Origin: Iris pallida
Taxonomy: Eukaryota; Streptophyta; Magnoliopsida; Asparagales; Iridaceae
DNA length: 64,000 nucleotides
NCBI GenBank assembly: GCA_029216955.1
Contig: JANAVB010044018.1
Span: forward strand, 1,776,359 to 1,840,358
Direction of reading: 5' to 3'
Shown: piece after piece, positions 8,601 through 17,712 of the stretch
Position numbering within the stretch: position 1 is the first letter of the stretch
Layout: each line of letters begins with the position of its first letter
Made by a program: the position numbers and the translations under genes
The notes under the pieces: model-generated
Told to the model about the DNA's origin: nothing
What the model saw: only the letters and a program-made list of their open reading frames with translations
The model's database searches: none

Positions 8601-11095
8601 TCACTCATTTGGAGTTATCAGCTCCCTAATACGATCTAGAACAGCAGTCAGTTTCTCTTCATGAGTTTTTCTAACTCGTTCTGCTGCTACAATTGAAACA
8701 TTCTGTTCATCAAAAGTAATGATGGTAGACTGGCGACGGCTGACTTCTTCAATCTGTTCTGCCTGCATCTGTTCTCGTTCCTTCTGAAGAGTCTCACAGC
8801 GTTCAACTTCAGAGATATAAGCAGTAGCAACCTCAGCTTGATCTGTTTCCATGACAGTAATGCGCTCTTGAAGACGAGCTAATTCCTCTTTCAATTTTTT
8901 TAGCTCTTCAGTCTTGGACGCTTTATCCTTCTCCAGAAGCTCTACTCTTTGACGAGTAGCTAATATTTCTTTGCCCTTTTCTACTAATTTCTCAGTAGAA
9001 GAGGCAAGAAATGCTTCAAGAGCTGCTTGTTGGGACTGTGCTTCATGCTCTAGTTGACTAAGTTCAGTTGCAGTTAAAGATTGAAGATCTTCCTTCTTAG
9101 TCTCCCAGTATTTTCGGATAGTTACTTCCAACTCATCCAGGAGATGTTTGAAGAAGATGCACTGAGATTCACAACCAGCATGACGCAGCGCCATGAGAGG
9201 GAACTTAACCATAGTTCGAAGATCAGAAAATGGCATAGCTTCATCCTTCAAGAAACGTCTGGAATATGTATCTAGATATGAGTAAATGATATCTGAATAC
9301 ATTTCTAGAGTTCTTGTTAACCCAGTCTCAAATCCAGGAGTCGCTGTCATCATGGAAGAAGAAGCTTGAATATTCTCTATCCTCGGAACAGAAGTATGTG
9401 CCACCGGAGAAGTTAAGTGTGAATTCCCTTCATCGGCATCAGCCTGGATAAGCGGAGCATGAGTCGAACTCATTGCTGCAGCTGTTCCTACAGTTAAAGA
9501 AAAATGTAATCAGCATTTAAAGGAAAAAAGAAACAGCGGAAACAGAATTTGAAATAAAGTTCTACCTGGCTGAGGTTCATACTCGGTATGTGGAGGGAGC
9601 TTTGCTTCTTCTCGCAGCCGGTCCATGATTGTATCCGATACCTGCTTTATATGGCTGCTTCCAGCTCCAGAATTACTGGGTGCTAGAGCGTTGTTCGGTG
9701 ATTGAGCAGGTTCAGGGCTAAGTTCTATTCTGTTCCCCTTGATTTTGTCTTCATCATAAGGAGTAGAGGTGCCAGCATGCCAGTCTTCTCCTCCTTCAGC
9801 TTCTTCTTCTTCTTCGTCTTCAGGATGAGCTTCTGATTCAGAATCAATGATATTTACATCTTCATGAGTCTCTGGAACAATGACGATAGCAAGCTCGGTA
9901 TTGGCTGCCGGTTCAGTTATCTCTGGAATATCAGTTCGAAGAATGATATCTTGACAAACATTCTTTAACAGATCATCAGCAGCTGATAGCTCAGACGCCG
10001 GCACGTCTTTATCACCTCTGGCCAAAGAAATGTTTTCTTCAGCTTGAATTTCAGGAACTTCTGACTGTTTGGTAGCTTCTTCCGGAGCTGTTGCTTCTTC
10101 AGAGTAATCAATCTGGTCATCCAGTGCTTGAATGACGCCTTCTGTCCCATGCTCAAATGGTATTATCCTCGTCTCCGAGGGTTCAATAGCTACTCCACTT
10201 GGGGTCGGAGCAGTTGTTTCCTGAACTTGAACAGACTCTACTTCAGTCTTTTCAGTTGAAGCTGTTGCAAGGTGAATATCATCAGATTCGGTCTTCTCAG
10301 TAGAAGCTGCTTCATTGATTTCTGGCAAAACTCCTCCACTCATGATCGTTTCTAGGAGTTTGTTGCCCTTAATTTTGCTGACAGACTTCTTGACATATCT
10401 GCCTCTTGACCTCCTTATCAAAGGAGCGTCGTCTTCATCAGTCTCTTCGTCTTTATCAGCGGCATCGTCCTCATCAACCGAGATATCGCCTAAAGATGAT
10501 GTAGTAGTCACTGAGACTCCTTTCTTCTTTTTTCTAGATGTTGGAAACTTAGTACTCCTCTTGGAGATAGTCTCAGATTCATTGCTTCTCTTCCTCTTAG
10601 AAAGAGATACGAATATAGGGGGAAGAACTTCATCAGGAAAATTTCCCTCCTGAAACAATTCATACAAAGGTTCAACCTCAGTTGTTTCATCTTCGGGTTC
10701 CGGAGGGAAATGTTGAATAACAATCCTCTTCTTTGACCTCTTCGATTCATCCTCTGCAACAAAGGTCTTCAGATCGAAACTCGGCCTAAAAGTGCTCGAC
10801 GACACATAAAAGCGAGCATATGTATAAAGCATCTTTGGCCCCGAGCTAGATAAAGGATTAGGCATAGAGAATACAACTTTTGTATCCCTAGCCGCAAAAT
10901 ATCTCCAAGCTTGAGCTCCGTCGACAAGCCCTCCACGAGCAGGAAGTCCAGAATATCCCTTGGTGGCGTGGGTACAGACGAACCTTCGCCTGCTACCGCC
11001 TTCTTCAATTGAATTAGATTAGCAGGGCATTCTCCAGTGCCTTTCTGAATCTTCATGGCAATTCCAGCTTTCTTGGATGCTTCTTCAGACGACAT
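8601..11095 (-). CDS. Antisense gene of element B: spliced, acidic/nuclear-type protein with C-terminal coiled coil
   Basis: The gene runs opposite to gag. It starts at ATG 11095 (MSSEEASKKAGIAMKI), about 45 bases after a TATA box. The reading changes frame between about 10980 and 10865, by an intron or an indel, and continues as a long frame to 9566. That part has Lys/Arg-rich stretches (SKRKRSNE, SRKKKKG, IRRSRGRYVKK) resembling nuclear localisation signals and Glu/Asp-rich tracts (EDEEEEEAEGGED). A 78-bp GT..AG intron (9488-9565) joins it in phase to the last exon (9487-8601). That exon has a helical region followed by a heptad-like coiled coil (VELLEKDKASKTEELKKL and onwards). Element F has an antisense gene in the same place with the same tail architecture. 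No database family is recognised for this B protein. Confidence 0.7.
9488..9565 (-). other. Intron of the B antisense gene (78 bp)
   Basis: On the minus strand the donor is CAGCCAG|GTAGAAC and the acceptor CTGTAG|GAACAGC, with a T-rich tract before the acceptor. Splicing joins the frames in phase (PQP to GTAAAMSS). The intron itself has stops in the reading frame. Confidence 0.8.
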
Positions 11096-11139
11096 TTTTA
11101 TGTTTGAAAGAAGAAGTGTTCGTTCTTGTCAGATTTTTG

Positions 11140-11151
11140 CTATATTTATAG
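11140..11151 (-). promoter_or_regulatory. TATA box of the B antisense gene
   Basis: The minus strand reads CTATAAATATAGC about 45 bases upstream of the ATG at 11095. A start about 25-30 bases downstream would give a very short leader. A motif cluster lies immediately upstream (11188-11280). Confidence 0.7.
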
Positions 11152-11187
11152 GCAGAAGTTCTACAAATAATGAAACGTCACGTTCAT

Positions 11188-11280
11188 CCGACGGTTCATC
11201 CATCCATTAATTGCGTTCATCCGACGATTCACACATTCATTAATACTTGACGGTTCATCCGTTCATTTATTCGTCCGTTC
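11188..11280 (+). repeat. Cluster of ACGGTTCATCCGTTCAT motifs (upstream of antisense promoter)
   Basis: Three to four variants of the word seen at 8164-8290 (for example GACGGTTCATCCGTTCAT and GACGATTCACACATTCAT) lie just upstream of the antisense TATA box. Their place suggests regulatory sites; no binding protein is shown. Confidence 0.75.
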
Positions 11281-12786
11281 ATGATCTTCTATCAATTTAT
11301 TAAGTGGGGATTCGTTATTGATCACGTTTTCATAACCTCTGAATCAATTCCGAATCTACTTGCTCATTTGTCATTTTTGACCTCTGCATAGAAATCAATC
11401 TATTTTCTTTTGAGTTCCTACATATTATCACGTCCATAATACCTCTGATAATATCATATACTCTAAAACAGAAATGAAGATTTCATTATCTATCATGTCC
11501 ACAATTCATCCACAAATACAAATTATTGAGCATAGAAGAATTATCATTTCCATTCTCATTTCACCATAAAAAGTCTATTACATTTTTTTAGACTTTCTTA
11601 CAAATCATAATGGAAATCTATTACAATCTTGGATTTTCATTCTACACCACAATAATAACCTAAAAGAGATCTATCTTCTTCTTTGGATCTTCTCCGTCGG
11701 ACTTTCTCCGTCAGGTTCGTTGTTGGTGGCAGTTCCTGACTGTCTGAGTCCCAGTCACGACCAGATCAGCAGGAATCAAACTCTGGTCTTCTCTCTCAGA
11801 CGAGAGGAGAACCACAGAGGATGGCAGCCCGAAGTCGTGGTGCTGCCAATACAATTGGTGGATTAGGAACGACCTTTCAGAGGAGACAGGAATGTATCCA
11901 ACCTTGGGATACAATTCCTAGTTCTACCGTCCAACCTTGGAATGTATCCAACCTTGGAATGTATCCGACCTTTCAGAGGAGACAGGAACTCTACTACCCG
12001 ATTTCTTGGGATAGAGTTGACTCCACCATCCAACTCTCGTGTATAAAGGCTCTTCCTACCATCTGAGGAAGACCCTTCTATCCCACGAAGAGTTCTGAGT
12101 TGTCTGATTTACGCGTCAAAAGCGTATGCGCTCCCTGATGTAGATGTCAGCAGGATATTCTCCACAGCATCCACATCCCCAATGCCAGTTCTGAAGAAAA
12201 TTTTCAGCCAAGTTTCTGCAGAAAGTATTAAAAAGATTAGATCAACAGAAATCATTCAGCGTGCATTTATCAAACAGAGACAGGCGTGTATTGTTCAAAT
12301 CAGAAATAAGAAACAGAAAGCCTATCTTCAACAGCAAAAATAGTACACGTATTACACTGACTTACCTTCAAGTTTGGTGCTAAGGATTGGCAAACTCATG
12401 TTTGATACAGTACGCAAAAGTCGAACATTAGAAAATATTGCTTTCCTGTTTGAGAGTGAAATCTCCCAAAAATTTCATTCTCAGAGAAGAAGAAGAGGAA
12501 TGGGAGATGAGTATCTGTAAAACTCTTCTATCTATTTAAAGGGCAAAGCACAAGTCTATTCTTGGAAAAGATCCGCATAAATAGCGCTCGTAAACCGTGG
12601 AATAAGTGTCACGTGTGCTTTGGAAGACAGAGCAACATTGGAAATAGTCAAAAGGTGCTAATTAATATTCTTCATTAATGCACGCAGATTAAACACAGAA
12701 GTTGTACTTTATTCTTCAAGACATGCACTGATGGCCTTACAAAAGACAAAACAAAAAGAGTGCAACAAAAGCACAAAAGACACGCT
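11281..12786. other. Non-coding spacer of element B
   Basis: No convincing coding frame. The stretch 11870-11990 contains short repeats: CCTTTCAGAGGAGACAGGAA occurs twice, and variants of GGAATGTATCCAACCTTGG three times. The spacer lies between two antisense genes and may include the untranslated end of the one at 12787-13074 and distal promoter sequence of the one starting at 11095. Confidence 0.5.
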
Positions 12787-13074
12787 CTATTTTCCAGAGC
12801 GACTGAGCTTAATGCCTAGTTCTTCTACGCTTTTGACCCCCATGCGGTGTAACAGAGCCTTCAACATTTCACGCTGCTCTATGAGGCTGCGCCCATCAGA
12901 AGAGAACGAGCCATCTAAGCCAAAATAGCTCAAGAAATTCTTGGCTAGTTGCAAGGGATCATCTTTGAGTTCGAAGACAAGGGGCTCTGGCTCTTCACCC
13001 CCAAAAGTGGGGTCACCATGGGAACAAAAGCCCAACTTGCGTGCTTCTTCCTCAGCTTTCTCCTTTGGTGTCAT
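12787..13074 (-). CDS. Small antisense ORF of element B (95 aa), unknown
   Basis: The frame starts at ATG 13074 (MTPKEKAEEEARKLGF) and ends at 12787. It has a charged helical start, a Glu/Pro-rich middle (GGEEPEPLVFELKDDP) and a C-terminal segment rich in Leu and charged residues (EMLKALLHRMGVKSVEELG). A TATA-like TATATAAACAGG lies about 40-50 bases upstream, which favours a real transcription start. It could be a separate small gene or the first exon of a longer antisense transcript. No homologue was seen in F. Confidence 0.5.
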   Translation of the reverse strand: MTPKEKAEEEARKLGFCSHGDPTFGGEEPEPLVFELKDDPLQLAKNFLSYFGLDGSFSSDGRSLIEQREMLKALLHRMGVKSVEELGIKLSRSGK

Positions 13075-13114
13075 GTTGACGTAAGATGAAGATTAAAAAT
13101 GAATCTTCTCCCTG

Positions 13115-13122
13115 TTTATATA
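13115..13122 (-). promoter_or_regulatory. TATA-like box before the small antisense ORF
   Basis: The minus strand reads TATATAAACAGGG upstream of ATG 13074. Its spacing to the ATG matches that of the second antisense gene of this element. Confidence 0.55.
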
Positions 13123-13359
13123 ACAGAGCTCGCCGGCGGTTCATATTCCACCATAAACTGGATGCAATCAGTCTCGGAAAATGAAGAGTCATCATGACAT
13201 TTAATAAGTTTATTTGGATATTTTCAAAGAACTTCGAAGTCTTTCCGACTTCGAAAAAAAAAATTTTTGAAGTCATCTCAGCGTGCCTGATTTCATTTTA
13301 TCATCTTATTTTCAAAGTATTTCGAAAATTTTGAAGTCTTTTTCAATTTTTTGAAAACT

Positions 13360-13372
13360 TTGAAGGGGGTCT
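13360..13372 (+). other. Polypurine tract of element B
   Basis: TTTGAAGGGGGTCT directly precedes the TG of the 3' LTR and would prime plus-strand DNA. The same sequence abuts the LTRs of F and G on the minus strand (44321-44335, 60648-60662), which ties the three elements to one lineage. Confidence 0.85.
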
Positions 13373-14326
13373 TGTAGACCTTTAAAAATGACAGTCACGC
13401 TGAGTTGATCAGGACAGAGTCAAAAGTCACGCTCAGTTGATCCAGACAATATTTACAAATCACGCTGGGGAGACAGCTCATCATTTGTCAGAGAGTAATT
13501 ATGACTGACAGCACAACGAATGTCTCTTCGTATGCCACGTATGCACAGAATTCGAGAGATCACAGCCGTCTATTGCGTGATTTTCGAAATCTTCTTCAGC
13601 AAGACTCAACCTTCGTCAAGTTGGCGTACCAAAAGAGCTTCTTGTCATTTAATGTGACTGACAAAAGCAATCACTGTCAGAGATTTTGTGTCAGTCGAGG
13701 CACGCTGAATCAAGACAGCTGGCAGTCCTATCTCAAGTCTGCGTGTATTTTGAGCTTTCCCTCAAATCTGCATGGATTCTGAAGTTTTTTTCTTCAAGTC
13801 TGCGTGGATTTTGAAGCTTTTTGCCTCAAGTCTGCTTGGATCTTGAAGCTTCTTGCCCCAAGTTTGCGTGGATTTTGAAGCTTTCTACCCCGAGTCTGCG
13901 TGGATTTCGTCTTCAACAAGTCTGCGTAGATTTCATCAAATTGGAGTACGTGGCAGCCATGCCACTGATCTCTCGCCTGCGTGTCCTGTAACTTGCACAC
14001 GACTCATGCATGATTGCCATGTGTCCAACAGTTACAGGCCACGTCCAGTAACTGCTCACAACCTTGCGTATGTTAAATCCTGCGTGATTTTCAACTAAGC
14101 ACAGGCTGTGAAGACAGTTATCTTTTCAGTTATTATTTTTGACTCTATAAATAGAGTTATTTTTCTCATTCATTGGACAGATACATAGTTATCTACTGTC
14201 AAAATTTTGAGAGCTTTTCTTCTTCGCATAGTCCAAGGGATAAAGTGATCGTCTTCTAGATCAGATTCCCACAGTTGTAATTTTCCCAGATACACAATAA
14301 ATAAAGGAATTTATTTATGGAAAACA
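13373..14326 (+). repeat. 3' LTR of element B
   Basis: Same length as the 5' LTR (954 bp), with about 14 substitutions by eye and no indels. It starts with TGTAGACCTTT and ends with GGAAAACA, followed by the TACAC duplication. The ATG in its last bases here leads into LINE sequence, not ORF1. Confidence 0.95.
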
Positions 14327-14331
14327 TACAC
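14327..14331. repeat. Target-site duplication of element B, right copy (TACAC)
   Basis: Matches 1847-1851 exactly. The LINE reverse transcriptase frame resumes directly after it. Confidence 0.95.
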
Positions 14332-16235
14332 CTTGAAAGCTTGAAAAAATCCTGAAGAAACGCCATTTATAATAGTAGAGTACCAGACATTATTAATCAG
14401 GCGAAATACCATACTAATCCAGCTTTCAGAAAAACCAAATCTCCTCATAACTTGCATCAGGAAAGACCAATCTAGCTGATCATATGCCTTAGCCATGTCA
14501 AGCTTAATAGCAATATTACCCCCTCTACTATCAGTGTTCATAAGACTCATCATTTCTTGGGCTAAGAGAATGTTATCGACAATCTCTCTACCCTTAACAA
14601 AACCACCTTGTGTAGGAGTTATAATTCTAGGAAGTATCGGAGCAAGACGAAGAGCCAACAACTTAGAAATAATTTTGTTAAATATAGTGCATAAACTGAT
14701 TGGCCGAAAATCAGGCATATACCTGGGGTTATTGTGTTTAGGTATCAACACCAATGCTGTGCTCGTAATAGCCTTCGGCAATTCAAACCCCGCCATGAAT
14801 AGAGATATAGCTTCTGTAACATCCTCTGCAATAATCGGCCATCAACTCAAGAAAAAACCAACAGTAAAACCATCCGGACCCCCTGCACTGCCAGCATCCA
14901 TACTTTTGATTGTTTGCCAGACTTCATCCTTCGTTGGTTTTGCTGTTAGGTTAACATTATCCTCCTCGGACAAGAGCCATGGAATGGCCTCCAAAAATGC
15001 AGCATCCTCGTTAACTCTAATACTTTTGTACTGCTCATCATAGTAAGTATTAGCTACTTGTTGTATCTCCTTCAAATCAGTTTTGATGTTGTCCTCCTCA
15101 TCAATGATATGGTGAATGTGTAATTTACGTTGTTTGCTATTAACACACTCATGGAAATACTTTGTATTTCGATCACCATCCATATCCCATCGAAGACGAG
15201 CCTTTTGTTTCCAAAACGAATCAACATATGAATGTCGTTGCTTGAGCACTGCAGTAGACCTGGCCAACTTCATTCGACTTTCCACTGTTCTATCTGTCTC
15301 AAAAGCAATCTCATCAGCAAGGACTTTGTCCTCCGCAACCTTAACCTCCTGGAAAATGTCTCCAAATTTATTATGACTCCACTGCGATAACGCCGCACGA
15401 CAAGCAGCAAGTCGATTACACACACGGACCAAGCTATTAACATGATTAGTAGAAAGCCAAGCCTCCTGAACCAGCTGCATAAAACCCTCTTGTTTAGTCC
15501 AGAAATCAAGGAAACGAAAAGGACGCCTACCTCCTTCCTGTTTGGAAGCCAATTTGATCAGAAGCGGTGCGTGATCAGACTCAGCCATGTTAAGATGTTC
15601 CTCCTTCGACAATGGGGCAATAGTAAGAAACTCCTGAGAAACCAGCATTCTATCTAACCTCGAACCCATTCTCTCCCCGTCTTTGGTTTTGAACCATGTA
15701 AATTTACTCCCAACTATAGGAAGATCAGACAGGCCAGCAGAAGTATGAAAATTAAGAAATTCCTGGATAGATATTTGGCATGGAAGACGTCCCCCAATCT
15801 TCTCATCTGTCCCAGTTATAGCATTAAAATCCCCGCCTACAGCCCAAGGGAAATTGTATTGGGTCCGTATGTGAAGTAATCTATCCCACATCTTCCGACG
15901 ACCTTCCTTCTTATTATGGCCATGTACGAAAGAAAACATAACTGGAGACATGAAGAACTCATTCTTGAATGTAATAGAAACTGCCTGATCACACGAATCC
16001 AATAAAGAGATAGTACAACCCGGCTTAGCTAGCACCCAAATATTACCCTTCTCATTAGAAAACCCTTATCAAAACCAAGCTTCAACTGGTAATTAAGTAA
16101 CTTGGAATTATCAACTTTAGGCTCAAGAATAGCCAGTAATTGAACTTTGTTAATCCGGCAGATATTACGAAGTCTTTTAAGAGCCATCTTATTAGCAACC
16201 TCCCTAATATTCCAACACATAATGTTAAACATTGT
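14332..16235 (-). pseudogene. LINE ORF2, 5' part: AP-endonuclease and N-terminal reverse transcriptase
   Basis: Reading leftwards, ORF2 begins near 16232 with MFNIMCWNIREVANKM, the start of the APE-type endonuclease, followed by the catalytic ILEPKV block. A frameshift near 16035 is followed by GGDFNAI and ESDHAPLL, the endonuclease catalytic motifs. RT sequence starts around 14900 (AGSAGGPDGF), with a single TGA near 14842. Then come LIPKHNNPRYMPDFRPISL, the GGFVKGR block and KLDMAKAYDQLDW, which carries the first catalytic Asp. The product would nick target DNA and copy the LINE RNA. It is broken by one frameshift, one stop and the B insertion. Confidence 0.9.
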
Positions 16236-17496
16236 TAGGGGGAAGGTTTTTATCGGATTTAGAGAGGGCGGCGACCGAGCGTAGGACTCTATCTGTAGGT
16301 GGTGGTGGTTGCTTCTTACGCTTAGTCTTAGGTTTCTCCACTGCTGCTGACGTTCCAGCCTCGTCTTCTTCAACCGCATCCGCCCAACTTTGAATTTCTC
16401 CGTCCTCCTCACTGTCTTCCTCCGTACGAACGTCATCGTCCAGAAGAGGAGCTGCAGGCTCTTGATCAGTAATATTTTGTTGATCTGTAACCAAAGGATC
16501 CTTGCCATTTGCTTCAACTTCAACACTTGGAGACTGGACCGCCGTCCCATCAACCGGGGAATTCACGAGGGCTGGATTGACCGGATCCTGATCTATTATC
16601 TGATGGGTATTAATCGGAGACTGGAGTGGCTGCGGACTAGATGGGACAATCCTCGATGGTTGTGCCGCATCTTCCCTTTGGGTAATATGGATGACTTCCT
16701 CTACTGCAGGTTGCACACTTGTTGAAGCATGAAGTGTAGGCTGAGTATTGGTTGGTGCAGGAGTTTTCTTTTGTATAGGCTCCTTTCCTCGCTCTTTGTG
16801 TTTAATTTTGCATAAGGCAAGTACATGGCCCTGATGGCGGCAGTGAGAGGAGTAAAGTGGGGTCGATTCATACTCGATCAACTGCCAAAAATCGCCACTA
16901 GGTAAGTTAATGCGGATACGATGCTGAAGTGGCTTTGCAGCATCAATCTCCATAAATACGCGAGCCATGCTTGGTCGAGACAACTCCGACGTAGCCTTGT
17001 CTATTTTGAGCGGTGTCCCAATTGTAGCAGCAATAGCAAAAAGAGCATCCTTAGCATACAGATGATGAGGGAGATTAGGTAATGTAACCCAAACTGGGAT
17101 TTTAGGAGATTTATGTGTAGGAGAGAAATCTGGATCCCACTTGAATAACCGTATAGGAGCCCTAGCAATGTACCATAACTCCTTAGAGCGGAGCCTAAGG
17201 AAATCAACTTTACTGGATGGTCGAATGAGAATGTGTTTCTCATCGATAACCCCCGCCGAGATGGATCCGACGAATTCAAAACCAGAAAGCGCCTTCCTAA
17301 TCAAATCGATGGGGGGCCTATTGTGAGAAAATTTTCCAATCAAAGCAAATTTTAGAGGATCTGCTAATAGAGTCTCTTCCTCCTCCGTGAAGGAGATTGA
17401 TGGAGAGCCTTTAAAAGAAGCAATCGTCCGCGGCGCACTGATAGGAATCGATTGAGTCGATACCTTCACTGCCTCCACGAAGGACTTAGCCGCCAT
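16225..17496 (-). CDS. LINE ORF1: DUF4283-type RNA-binding protein (423 aa)
   Basis: The start is ATG 17496 (MAAKSFVEAVKV), in good context. Residues ~55-190 match the plant LINE DUF4283 fold (blocks LIGKFSHNRPPIDLIRKAL and WVTLPNLPHHLYAKDAL). A CCHC_4 zinc knuckle follows at about residues 213-227, reading SSHCRHQGHVLALC; Ser replaces the first Cys, so metal binding is probably lost or weak. The C-terminal half is a Pro/Glu-rich, disordered tail ending in basic KTKRKKQPPP. ORF1 proteins bind the LINE RNA as a ribonucleoprotein. The frame is intact, unlike ORF2, whose start overlaps its end. Confidence 0.85.
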   Translation of the reverse strand: MAAKSFVEAVKVSTQSIPISAPRTIASFKGSPSISFTEEEETLLADPLKFALIGKFSHNRPPIDLIRKALSGFEFVGSISAGVIDEKHILIRPSSKVDFLRLRSKELWYIARAPIRLFKWDPDFSPTHKSPKIPVWVTLPNLPHHLYAKDALFAIAATIGTPLKIDKATSELSRPSMARVFMEIDAAKPLQHRIRINLPSGDFWQLIEYESTPLYSSHCRHQGHVLALCKIKHKERGKEPIQKKTPAPTNTQPTLHASTSVQPAVEEVIHITQREDAAQPSRIVPSSPQPLQSPINTHQIIDQDPVNPALVNSPVDGTAVQSPSVEVEANGKDPLVTDQQNITDQEPAAPLLDDDVRTEEDSEEDGEIQSWADAVEEDEAGTSAAVEKPKTKRKKQPPPPTDRVLRSVAALSKSDKNLPPNNV

Positions 17497-17649
17497 ACCC
17501 TAAGAGAGTCAAACACTGGGGAAGCCACCAACCAAATGGTTTTGGTGGCTTAGAAGGACCCCGGCCCGGCCAAAGGCCACGCCGGCGTCGGTGGGGAAAG
17601 GATGCTAGGGTTTCTGGGGCGGCAGCTCTTTACGATATCGCTTATATTA

Positions 17650-17650
<1 letters not shown>
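17497..17650 (-). other. 5' UTR of the LINE
   Basis: GC-rich leader that contrasts with the AT-rich flank beginning at 17651. It holds the likely internal promoter region of the LINE, but no motif can be assigned with confidence. Confidence 0.6.

Positions 17651-17712
<62 letters not shown>

Larger units (their letters stand above)
1852..14326 (+). mobile_element. Element B: Tat-like Ty3/Gypsy LTR retrotransposon, non-autonomous, 12.5 kb
   Basis: Two 954-bp LTRs (1852-2805 and 13373-14326) differ at about 14 positions by eye, roughly 1.5%, so the insertion is recent. The order is 5' LTR, primer-binding site, ORF1, gag, protease plus linker, then two antisense genes, a polypurine tract and the 3' LTR. 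Homology to elements C and F stops at the start of the reverse transcriptase; RT, RNase H and integrase are absent. Lineage is inferred from gag, protease and linker similarity to F, which has the dual RNase H of Tat elements. The complete LTRs, target duplication and PPT show it was mobilised as a unit by enzymes in trans. Confidence 0.93.
363..17650 (-). mobile_element. L1-like plant LINE (non-LTR retrotransposon), split by element B
   Basis: On the minus strand the order is 5' UTR (about 17650-17497), ORF1 (DUF4283-type with zinc knuckle), ORF2 (endonuclease, reverse transcriptase, zf-RVT region) and a poly(A) tail, seen as the T run at 363-372. Element B (1852-14326) sits inside the reverse transcriptase; without it the LINE is about 4.8 kb. 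Both outer ends lie in (TA)n sequence, so the target duplication cannot be read. ORF2 has several frameshifts and stops, so this copy is dead. Confidence 0.9.

Noticed and set aside
15116..15657. Plus-strand frames opposite the LINE ORF2
   Set aside because: Shadows of the minus-strand endonuclease/RT coding sequence.
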